Source: Chrysophaeum taylorii (taxonomy: Eukaryota; Sar; Pelagophyceae; Pelagomonadales; Pelagomonadaceae). From it: 38,292 bases of DNA. A program made the position numbers and the translations under genes. Location of the stretch: NCBI GenBank assembly GCA_029834535.1, contig JAQMWT010000561.1:1-38292 (forward strand). Direction: 5' to 3'. A model generated the notes under the pieces. It did not search any database and was not told the DNA's origin. It was given only the letters and a program-made list of their open reading frames with translations. Below are positions 18,225-26,408 of the stretch, piece after piece (position 1 is the first letter of the stretch; each line of letters starts with the position of its first letter).

Positions 18225-19628
18225 ATGAAGATCGCCTTGGTGACGCTCGGGTCCCGCGGGGACGTCCAGCCATACCTCGGCATCGCCCTGAGTCTGAAAG
18301 AAGCGGGGCACGCGGTGACGATTATGACGAGCGTGGACTTCGAGTCGGCCGTGGCCGAGCAGGGCATCGCGTTCCGCGGTATCTTCCAGAGCATCAAGCA
18401 CAAGCTGCAAGGTGACCTGAAGAAGTCGATGGCGTCGGGGGACGCAACCGAATTCGGCAAGTTCATGTCGCGATGGCTCGGCGACGAGGCCGCCGACGAG
18501 CATTTCGGGAACTGGCTGTCGGCGACGCGGGACCTCGAGCCCGACATCGTGCTCGTCGGCACGCTGTGCGACTTTTACGGCGTCGTGGGCCGCTACGTAC
18601 TGCGGATTCCAACCATTTTTGTGCGGCTGTTTCACGTTCAGTACGACGCCCCGAGAAACTACTTTGGTCTGCCCACGTTGCCGCTAGGGTTGACCAAGTA
18701 TGCCGTGCAGTACTTCGTCGAACATTTTGTTCGAAAGAGCTGGAAGGGCCGGCTGAACGAGGCGTGCAAACGAGAGCTCGGCGTCGACGCGTACCGATTG
18801 TACTCGAACGACCTCTACGCGGCCGACACCCAGAACCCGTGGCTGACCGACCTCGTGGTTGCCCAGCCAATTGAACTCGCCCAAATCTTGCATCCCGGAC
18901 GCTCCCCGAGAATCAAGTGCGTTGGGTATTGCGTCCTCTCCGACCAGAGCCACAACGACGTCTTTTTCGGCAATCGACGCGACCTCGCGCGCGTCGACGC
19001 GTTCCTCGAGAAGCACCCCAAGGTCGTCTACTGCGGCTGGGGTTCCATGATCTGTCCCGACTACATGCCTGGCCTCGTCGTCGGCGCTATCCGCCGCGCG
19101 AAGCTCCCCGCGATCATTTTTCGCGGCGAGGCCCGCCTTTCGCTTCCAAACGAATCCGCCGACGACTTATTATTCGTCGACTCGATGCCCCACGAAATTC
19201 TCTTTCCCAAGTGCGATGTCGTCTGGCATCACGGCGGTGCCGGAACGACGGCCGCCGCGATGCGTGCTGGTCGACCCCAGATCATTACCCCCGTTTTTAT
19301 GGACCAGTACGACCACGCTCGAGCGATCAACGTCCTTGGAATTGGCTTTGGCTTCGAGAAGCAACTCCACAAAATCACAATGACCGAGCTCGCCGATGCC
19401 CTCGTCCGGTGCGCCAACGACCCTGCCGTGGCCTCGACGGCGCGCAACCTTGCCCCGTCCGTCAAGGCCCAGGACGGCAACAAGGCCATCGTCGACCACG
19501 TCCACCACGTCTGGCACAACGAGGTCCTTCCGGGCCACCACAAGGCCGCCCTCGACCGCAAGTGCCAGGAGCGCGCCGACGCCATCCTCCAAGAAGACAC
19601 ACAAAAAAATGGATGCACCCCCATGTAG
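18225..19628 (+). CDS. GT28/GT1-type UDP-glycosyltransferase (sterol glucosyltransferase-like)
   Basis: A 467-residue single-exon protein. The N-terminus MKIALVTLGSRGDVQPYLGI is the hallmark of the family that includes sterol 3-beta-glucosyltransferases (GSRGDVQP). A central acceptor-binding half follows, then the nucleotide-sugar site: YCGWGSM near residue 268, FVDSMPHEILFPKCD, and HHGGAGTT near residues 335-342, followed by PVFMDQYDHA. This GT-B protein transfers a sugar from a UDP-sugar to a lipid or other small hydrophobic acceptor. No membrane segment or sterol-binding PH/GRAM domain is present, so it is the catalytic part only. The GTG at 18201 is in frame, but the ATG at 18225 fits the family start. 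Helitron copy D lies 38 bp after the stop. Confidence 0.9.
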   Translation: MKIALVTLGSRGDVQPYLGIALSLKEAGHAVTIMTSVDFESAVAEQGIAFRGIFQSIKHKLQGDLKKSMASGDATEFGKFMSRWLGDEAADEHFGNWLSATRDLEPDIVLVGTLCDFYGVVGRYVLRIPTIFVRLFHVQYDAPRNYFGLPTLPLGLTKYAVQYFVEHFVRKSWKGRLNEACKRELGVDAYRLYSNDLYAADTQNPWLTDLVVAQPIELAQILHPGRSPRIKCVGYCVLSDQSHNDVFFGNRRDLARVDAFLEKHPKVVYCGWGSMICPDYMPGLVVGAIRRAKLPAIIFRGEARLSLPNESADDLLFVDSMPHEILFPKCDVVWHHGGAGTTAAAMRAGRPQIITPVFMDQYDHARAINVLGIGFGFEKQLHKITMTELADALVRCANDPAVASTARNLAPSVKAQDGNKAIVDHVHHVWHNEVLPGHHKAALDRKCQERADAILQEDTQKNGCTPM

Positions 19629-19666
19629 ACGGACGGGAGCCGATGCCATCGCGCTTCTTTTATGAT

Positions 19667-20850
19667 AGTGCAGGCCAGTAAGTTCACCTAGTCCCAATCT
19701 CTAACCCCAGTAAGTTCACCTGGTCCCAGTAAGTTCATCTAGTCCCAATCTCTAACCTCAGTAAATTCGGCGTAAACCCACTCGTGCTCACATCCACTCA
19801 CCCCACTCCCATCTGAACTCGTCGCTCTCACCCCCGCCAATCTAAGCTGCTTTGATCCGCACACGCCGCTAGCCTTTGAGTTTACTCTAAAAACCCCAGT
19901 AAGTTCACTTGGTCTCAGTAAGTTCGCCTGGTCACTAAGTTCACCTAGTCCCAATCTCAAACCCCAGTAAGTCCACCTGGTTCCAGTAAATTCACCTGGC
20001 CCCAGTAAGTTCACCTACAGTGCGCGTGTAGGCGCCGGGAGGGGGCTTGAGTTTGAGTTGTCAAAAAACTCCAGTAAGCTCACCTGGTCTCAGTAAGCTC
20101 ACCTGGTCACTCAGTTCACCTATTCCCAATCTCGAACCCCAGTAAGTCCACCTGGTCCCAGTAAGTTCACTTACAGTGCGCGTGTAGACGCCGGGAGGGG
20201 GCTTATCGGTATTGCGCAGCACGTGTGGTGTAGGGTGGAGTCGTCGACTCAGAAGAGCATATCCTCGGGGTTGCCGATCGACAGAGAGCCACGTAGAGCT
20301 GGACGTGGCAGAAGACGGGCTTGGGCAAGAGGACGCCGACCTCGCGGGGCGTCTGGCCCTGGCTCTTGTTGATCGTTTGGCGTCGGTGGGGCTTAAGGGA
20401 TACAGGTTGGAGGAGCCTCGGTGACACGACACGATCGATCATGTATCTGGTACCGTTGCAGTGGCCGTGCGACGGGTCGAGGTTGCGAAGACTTTAAGCT
20501 CGCGATCAAAGTCAGCATGCCGTTGGTTGTCAGGGAGTCGAAAACTCGACTGTAAAGAGCGAGGCGTCGTCTTCCGACCCAACCTAGTCTGCCGAAAAGA
20601 ACTCCGACGCCTCGTCTCCGGGAAAAAAGGCCGCGGTCATGCGCGCGTTGTCAGCATCGACAACATCGTTTCGACGGGGCGTGAGAAGGGCGCGCCGAAA
20701 GAGCCGCCGCGGGTCGTGAAAATAGTCTGCGAGGTCGCCGCAGACGGCTTGGAGGATCAATGCCTGGCTCGCGGGCCAAACTGATCCTTACCCTAAATCG
20801 GGGGACAAACAGACAGACAGACAGACAAACATCTGTCAATTAGTAGTAAG
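19667..20850 (-). mobile_element. Helitron 3' fragment, copy D (inverted, 3' end partly duplicated)
   Basis: Inverted relative to A-C. The terminus (read as GGCCTGCACT on the minus strand) is at about 19667-19677. Subterminal repeats run to about 20180, and a helicase remnant follows at 20203-20756 (TINKSQGQT and VFCHVQLYVALCRS, plus RALLTPRRNDVV further upstream in the gene). The junction segment GTGCGCGTGTAGRCGCCGGG occurs twice (near 20022 and 20176), so the 3' end is tandemly duplicated. The helicase frame here reads FFPGDEASEFF, which is closer to an intact Helitron helicase than A-C, which have an extra T. The far end shares a TGTC/TGTT tract and CTACTAATTGACAG with copy A. Confidence 0.75.
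20203..20756 (-). pseudogene. Helitron helicase C-terminal remnant (copy D)
   Basis: On the minus strand, from about 20756, the translated pieces match the end of a Pif1-like Helitron helicase: LADYFHDPRRLF, then ALLTPRRNDVVDADNARM, then (another frame) VSPRLLQPVSLK, TINKSQGQTPREVGVLL and HVQLYVALCRS. An in-frame TAG and frame changes show it is not functional. Everything upstream of helicase motif IV, including the Rep domain, is absent. Confidence 0.65.
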
Positions 20851-20878
20851 GATATCATATGATATGATATCATATCAT
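20851..20878. repeat. AT-rich palindromic repeat
   Basis: A GATATCATAT-type repeat with several overlapping palindromes lies just outside Helitron copy D. It could extrude as a cruciform or simply be a microsatellite at the insertion site. Confidence 0.6.
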
Positions 20879-21248
20879 ACACGATGTGGTTTGCAAGAAC
20901 CCCCGCCCGCCCTGAAAACGAACGCATCATCGAAGAAGACATAGGTCGTTTTTTATCGGCGCTGTCCCCGTTCGTTCTTATTACTTCCCAGTTTACTTAC
21001 TTTTACAAACAACACCTGGGTGGGGGCAAACGTCGAGCGTCGACCAGTAGCTAACGAGGCGAGCGAGTGCCCGGGGCAACGTCCGTTCGAGCAGAGGTCA
21101 ACAGGGTGTCTTTAAGAGCAGAGCGACGACGCCGTGGAGACCGCGGGTGATTTGAGAGGTGCCGCAGCCCCTCGCGCTGGCCGCGAACTAGTTTTGAGAA
21201 TTTGCAACGCACTGCGAATTACCTACCTCCTCTTGGATGGGTAGGGTG
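20879..21248. other. Intergenic region, no gene seen
   Basis: About 370 bp between Helitron copy D and the 40-bp tandem repeats. No open frame with protein-like sequence and no RNA fold that I can support. Confidence 0.4.
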
Positions 21249-21408
21249 ATCCGACCATCCATCGATTCGTGACGCGCTGTGGCGCGTCCTCCGACCGTCC
21301 ATCGGTTCGTGACGCGCTGTGGCGCGTCCTCCGACCGTCCATCGGTTCGTGACGCGCTGTGGCGCGTCCTCCGACCGTCCAGCGGTTCGTGACGCGCTGT
21401 GGCGCGTC
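21249..21408. repeat. Four tandem 40-bp repeats, each with a hairpin
   Basis: The unit starts TCCGACCGTCCATCGGTTCG and ends TGACGCGCTGTGGCGCGTCC. Each unit contains a perfect 7-bp inverted repeat GACGCGC/GCGCGTC with a TGTG loop. Units 2 and 3 are identical; units 1 and 4 differ at a few positions. A further diverged unit just downstream (about 21507 onward) is the insertion site of the gypsy element. Confidence 0.9.
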
Positions 21409-21483
21409 CTTTCTTTCTCACGTTCCCTTCCTTAACTCTCCACATCCTGGGAGGTACAATCTTGCAACCAGGAAAAAAATGTA
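21400..21483. repeat. Direct repeat flanking the gypsy insertion (left copy)
   Basis: About 80 bp (GTCCTTTCTTTCTCACGTTC ... CAGGAAAAAAATG) recur at 29385-29467 on the far side of the gypsy element with a handful of substitutions. The host site was thus already a two-copy array of [hairpin unit + this segment] before the insertion. Confidence 0.8.
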
Positions 21484-21520
21484 TGCTCAACAACATACTT
21501 TATACTTCCATCGGTTCGTG

Positions 21521-21525
21521 ACGCG
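21521..21525. repeat. Target-site duplication, left (ACGCG)
   Basis: ACGCG immediately precedes the 5' LTR and reappears at 29374-29378 immediately after the 3' LTR, the 5-bp duplication expected of Ty3/gypsy integrase. Confidence 0.9.
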
Positions 21526-21862
21526 TGTGGCGGCAACTTCCGCCTCCTAAGGCTTACCCCTCTTCTAGGGCCCCCCCTTATCAGGGGCACCCTACTCCGT
21601 TCCGATGATGTCAGTGTTCTCTATGACATCATCTTCCTTTTCCGTGACGCATGTCACCCTGATTTCTGATTTTCGATTATCCTTGATCATAAAGCAACAG
21701 CCGATCCTCAAGTTGAGAGGACCAGGAACGGAAGTTGTTTGTGGTCGTGTGGCGGGAGAACGGCCATCCTCGTCCAGTGACACCACCAAGGGCACGGACC
21801 CGATCGGCGAGCCAGGATTCGAAGGCACGCCAGGTAGCCCCTAAAATTCTCCTTACGCCACA
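21526..21862 (+). repeat. 5' LTR of the gypsy element
   Basis: 337 bp, beginning TGTGGCGGCAACTTCCGCC and ending CTCCTTACGCCACA, with 7-bp terminal inverted repeats TGTGGCG/CGCCACA. It differs from the 3' LTR at about six single positions, with no length change. It should contain the promoter and transcription start of the element. Confidence 0.95.
21604..21633 (+). promoter_or_regulatory. 10-bp perfect inverted repeat inside the LTR
   Basis: GATGATGTCA is followed ten bases later by its complement TGACATCATC. The same structure is conserved in the 3' LTR (about 29116-29145). TGACATCA resembles half of a bZIP (CRE/ATF-like) site. It may be a transcription-factor site or an RNA hairpin in the 5' leader; this is inference. 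Confidence 0.45.
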
Positions 21863-21864
21863 GG

Positions 21865-21887
21865 TGGTGGAGGAATACGAGATTCGA
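21865..21887 (+). promoter_or_regulatory. Candidate primer-binding site
   Basis: Three bases after the 5' LTR comes TGGTGGAGGAATACGAGATT followed by CGA. Its complement ends in CCA and includes a TCGAATC stretch at about T-loop distance, as expected of a tRNA 3' end. I cannot assign the tRNA, and the spacing is one base off the canonical layout. Confidence 0.4.
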
Positions 21888-22326
21888 GCGACTATATCGG
21901 TCGCAGCGAACTAGTGCATCTTGCATTCTCTACACGGTCCGGACAAGCCGTGCGCGCCCTGATCAAGCGCGCCGACAAGGAATTCCAGAAGGACCATTGC
22001 CGTGGGAAAGTTCCCCGGCCGGATACGTTAGTCGTCGGAAGTGACGACGCGCGATTTGGTGCTAACCGACGCGCAACCCGGGTACCGCTGCCGCAGGCGA
22101 GCGGAGTGAGATCGCAACTCACGGATAAGGCATTGTTGCCGGGCAGAGACGAGTTCTGCCGCCCACCGTACGGATAGATTTGTCGGTGGAAGACGCACGC
22201 AACGACGATATTACGCGTGTTGTGGACGATTAGAAGTTCCAGAGCCGAAGGAGCACGAGAACGACGACGACTCAACCATTTTGGACCCGCTCTGATCTCG
22301 GCCGACTAGAACGAGCCAGAGCCGAT

Positions 22327-23044
22327 ATGGAAGACGATGACGCTGCCGTCGAGCAGCTACGATATGAAGAACCGCCAAGCCGTCAGGATGAGACGAACGA
22401 GCGGAATTACGATGAGGATAATGATGACGATGAAGAAGAGCACGATACAGAAGTTGACGAGGAAGAAGAGCTAAACTACAACGACGGCAAGCCCACGGAG
22501 AGACCGACGGGAGGACGATCGACAGCTCCGTCAACGCGTGCAGAACCCCCGGATGCAACGAAAATGAATGAGTTCTACGAGGCTCACTTGCGGGCATTAC
22601 GCGAAGAGAACGAACGCGCGCAAGAACGACTTTTAAAACTAATAGGGGAAGAGAACGAACGAAAATAACGGCTACAACGGAAGGAGAAAGAAGAATTAAA
22701 AGAGCAACTGCGTCGGGCCAACGCTCGAGCGGACGCCTTCCAAGAGCAAGTAAGCTCGTTGACCCGTGAAAGAGACTAGTTACGTACGCCGAGTCGATCA
22801 AGGCGAGCGAGCAGCCCGGAGTCCCGAGCTGAGGAAGAGCCGCCGACTACACGATCACGCGCGAAAGCTAGAAAGCCGCGCTATGAAGACGATGATGAAG
22901 AAGAAAGGAGGAGACGCGTGGCGCCGGAAAGATCGACACCCAGGAGTTCTTGATGGGTTTTACGGATCGACTCGCGAGCGCGTTAGCTAGACACGATCGC
23001 AACAAGGAGCGGCGATCAACCTCTGGATTAAAAACCGAAACTTT
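22327..23044 (+). pseudogene. Gag-like acidic coiled-coil region of the gypsy element
   Basis: From the ATG at 22327: an acidic N-terminus (DDDEEEHDTEVDEEEE), then a charged heptad-like segment (EAHLRALREENERAQERLL) that continues in the same frame past TAA (22666-22668) and TAG (22777-22779). After a frame change near 22935 comes EFLMGFTDRLASALARHDR, which looks like a Gag helical segment. No zinc knuckle is evident. The two stops lie at positions where CAA and CAG (Gln) would fit the coiled coil, so C-to-T changes are likely. Host genes use TAA and TAG as ordinary stops, so codon reassignment is not the explanation. Confidence 0.55.
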
Positions 23045-23074
23045 TTAACTGGTTCTCGATGGACGCGATCAGGA

Positions 23075-23650
23075 TTGAATACGACGACGATCCATCGTTG
23101 GATCGCCCTTCGGGTCGCTTTCGCCGACGACTTCGCTGCCCCCATTGTCGCTATTGTAGCCGATACGAATTATCTGTTCCTGTTGGGAGGGCGCGATATA
23201 CGAGTTTTAGGAGCCATCGTGGATTTTCCCCATGATCGGATCTGTTTTTGTCGAACCCAAGTCGTCTACGGGCGCAAGAAGATTAAAGTTAAGGACGAAC
23301 GAGTCGATGCACCAATCGTGACCTTTCGGGCTATTTACGATCGAAATCCGATAACCGTACCGATTTACAATCATCAACACGATGCCTTTCGGCAGAGTCT
23401 CGACCTGGTCAAGACTCAAGTTTACGCTCGTTTAAGCACGATTAAAGATCTCCGAAGCCCGCCGCCGGAACGTAAGGTAGCCTTGGCTACGCGGGGACAT
23501 GCTACGACCACATTCTCCCCAGCCCCGGGAGAAGACACGCGAGAAGTAATAGCTTATGCTGCGCGCACGCTTCAAATCGAGCCCGGTCGAACGTACAATC
23601 ACCGGTTATTTTGTCGAAACCTATGGGAAGAGGACAGGTTTTCGTCGCTA
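23075..23650 (+). pseudogene. Protease-like region of gypsy pol
   Basis: The frame 23075-23824 contains FLLGGRDIRVLGAIVDFPHD (about 23165-23235), matching the second half of retropepsin-like aspartic proteases (the LLG-RD-L...GA-IDF pattern). The catalytic DT/SG segment that should precede it is not recognisable, so either the N-terminal part is lost or it lies in a damaged frame. Downstream, in the next frame (23611 onward), ARVAVTATEEVPTAVTQGEV fits the typical gypsy spacer between protease and RT. Confidence 0.45.
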
Positions 23651-24089
23651 CGTTTGCTGAGAACGAGCAGTTGGGAGTTGTCGAAGGAATGTGTTCTTCT
23701 TGCGAAGAGCGCAACCGGTCCGCTGCTCGGGTGGCGGTTACTGCCACGGAAGAAGTGCCGACGGCCGTCACTCAAGGCGAAGTCCTTGCGATTGGTGATA
23801 TCGTTAGATACGAAGATGAGTTGAACGTCTCTACGATCAATGAACTTACGAAAGAATGTGAAGAAGGATACGACAAGGGGAACCTTTCTTTCACCGTTTC
23901 TGTCGCTAGTCACTGGACGCGATGCGACGAATCTCCCCCGCCGATGCTGCTGAGCACGGTGCAGAAGGACGCTACGACCGCCATGACGGACAAGTCCACC
24001 CCCAAACGACCTGAAGGCAGCGACGATTTCGCTCGAAGGTCGGAAGAAGATGAAAAGAAATGCCGCGAGATCACCGAAGCGGAGATCCG

Positions 24090-24965
24090 CCGCCGATATG
24101 AAAAGGTTCAATGGCTTCCAATCACTTATCGCAAGGTGGTGATGCTGTTCAGTGGAGCCGGAGGCAGTACTTTAGGTCTCCAACGAGCCAACGAAACGTG
24201 TGGGACGTCGTTTCGAGTCGTGCTAGCACTCGATGCGTCGGACACCGCCAACCAGATCCACCACAAGAACTTTCCGAATATTCCTGTGGTGCAGCACACA
24301 TTGTGTGGTCGCTATGTTACAACCTTACGGTTGATCGAATCTTATTTACCCTACGCGGAATGGTCGTCGTCGATGTGTGTCGCGTCGCCACCCTGCGTAC
24401 ACTCCGCTCTGTGCAACTTGACCTCCAGAGATGTTGGGAAAGGAGTTACCGCTACCCACTGGACGATGAAATTATGCAAGATGGCTGGTTTCTTCATGTG
24501 GTTGATAGAGCAGGAGGCTTCGATTATTTCTTACGTTGCACGTTTGCACCCGTACGTATACGTCGTCAATTTTTACGACATAACTCCTAGTTTGATGAGC
24601 TGTCGCGTGCGATTGTTGGTTTCCAGCCATCCGCTCCATTTGCGCGCAGTTCCAAAGCCTGCAAGAATATGCAGCAAAAGTTCGCCGCAGCACTTGGCTA
24701 CACCGACGAACGACATTTACTTCAGATGAACAAGTTAGGATCATCACGAGCCGCGACAGACGCAGCTTATACTGTTGCGCGTGTCCCGCTTCGCGTAGGA
24801 CCGCACCGTTCCGATTGCAGATCTCTGAATTTGGAAATGACTTCGGAGTTGCTGACGATGCCCCCTGATTTTGATTGGGCCGGCCTCTCCAAGACGACCT
24901 CGTTGAAACACTTGGCGTCCGTCGTGCCACCTGACACGATAGCTTTATTAATACTCGATCTGCAC
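24090..24965 (+). CDS. C5 cytosine DNA methyltransferase domain within gypsy pol
   Basis: In frame with the preceding pol spacer (frame from 23611): motif I LFSGAGGSTLGLQRA at about 24147-24190 (SAM binding), an acidic VLALDAS (motif II), and the catalytic ASPPCVHS (motif IV, Cys of PPC) at 24382-24405. Motif VIII-like RVRLLVSS lies at about 24605. After a change of frame near 24630 come the motif IX-X hallmarks SLNLEMTSELLTMPPDF and HLASVVPPDTIALLIL (about 24826-24960). The ENV motif VI is not recognisable around 24500-24560, where the sequence may be damaged. Target-recognition sequence between VIII and IX is compact. The order, spacing and both signature motifs make the family assignment strong; activity of this copy is doubtful. 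Coding continues directly into RT, so the domain is part of the polyprotein and not a nested gene. Confidence 0.85.
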
Positions 24966-25469
24966 AACTCTGTGACCAAGGAATTTTGCCCGAGCGGCGA
25001 AACTTTGCCGTCAGCGTTGAGTCCTGCAGACCGACCGTTTGATTATTATTTACAAATTGATGAAACCACCCTTCGTCACGTACAAGTTCCGCTGTTAAAC
25101 ACGCGCACACGTGTCGTAAGATGGGTGTCGACTGATGATCTTCAAGATCGCACCAAATGGAAACCTCCAGAGGTACCGTTGATTCCGCCTGCAACAGATG
25201 AGCCGGGGACGTCTCATGCTTCTTCTGCTGCCCCCCCCCGACAACCAAATTTAGACGTTCCGCCAGATCCTGAGCGAGATCGGGAACCGAAGATTAAGAG
25301 CGAGCCGAGTGTTCGTGTCAAAGGCGAGAGGATCAACAAAAGCCACCCGGAAGTGAAACTAAAATACGAGAAAAAGTTCGATGTGCCATGGAAAGATGCG
25401 CCGCGCGATGCCGAGGGTGCACCACTGCCGCAGACTCCGGAGCATGTCAAGAACAACGAAGCAATGAAA

Positions 25470-26408
25470 GTTCAAATTCCTACGAAGGAAGAAGTTGACA
25501 AGGTTGTGCAGGAACTGGGAATTCCTGACAATCCGCACTTAGATGACGAGGCGAAACTGATGCTCCGTCACTGTGTGCAATATTCTTGGGCCTTTTTCGA
25601 CCCGATTATGAGACCTGTGGACTCGCCTCCTGTGTCTCTACGATTCAAAGACGCGAATCCGCGACCGATAAAGATGACGCCCTACCGATTGACGCCTGCG
25701 AAGCTCGATTGCCTCCGCAAGCAGATCAGCGAGTGGTGCCGGGATGGAGTCATTCGTCCGGCCAACTCACCTTGGGGCTTTCCTGTGTTGATGCTTCCGA
25801 AGAAAGGAGCTGAGATTGGAACGTCAAACGCGTTCCGTGCTGCAGTTGACTTACGTCAGCTCAACGATCAATTGGTCAATGACAGTTGGCCAAACATTCG
25901 ACAAGATGATGCTTTAGCCTTTCTCGCGATGAGACGATGGCGGACATGCATTGATATTAGATGGGGATACCACAACCTTCGTCTGGATCCGGCAGCGCAG
26001 GACGCTGTCACGATGGTTAGCCCACTTGGCGCTCACAGTTTCTTGCGATTACCTCTAGGTGTGAAGACGGCCGGAGCTCTTTTCTGCAAGCAAATGGCGA
26101 GCGACCTTTCGAAATGGATGTATCAAGACTTGGTTGCGTTTGTTGACGATATTATGATGGGATCCGACGATCTTCATCGACATTTACAAGTTTTGATCGA
26201 AGTGATGTGTCATTTGGCACAGAGAGGGTACAGCGGTCGAACCGCGAAGTTCCACCTTCTCAAGGATGATATAGAATTTCTGGGACACATTTCTACCCCA
26301 GAAGGCTTGAAGCCGAATCCAAAAGAGAAGCACTACAGAAGATGCCGATTCCAGGTACTTTGCCGAATACTTCCCCGAAGACCCAGATACGTTCTTTCAT
26401 CGGCATGA
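25470..26408 (+). pseudogene. Gypsy reverse transcriptase domain
   Basis: In the frame 24669-26408, RT begins near 25590. Visible blocks are KMTPYRLTPAKLDCLRKQI, DGVIRPANSPWGFPVLMLPK, AAVDLRQLND, CIDIRWGYHNLRL, the SFLRLPLGVKTAGALF block (PFGL-NAP-F equivalent) and the active site VAFVDDIMMGSDD at about 26130 (FVDD in place of YVDD). The frame then breaks near 26335 in a run of four As; five would join it to RNase H. The domain itself is intact and matches Ty3/gypsy. Confidence 0.88.

Noticed and set aside
21249..21408. CRISPR array
   Set aside because: The 40-bp units are strictly tandem with no spacers, in a eukaryotic context without cas genes.
22666..22779. TAA/TAG reassigned to glutamine
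   Set aside because: Well-preserved host genes in the window end with TAA or TAG at sensible positions (MFS, PRA1, sulfatase), so the standard code applies.
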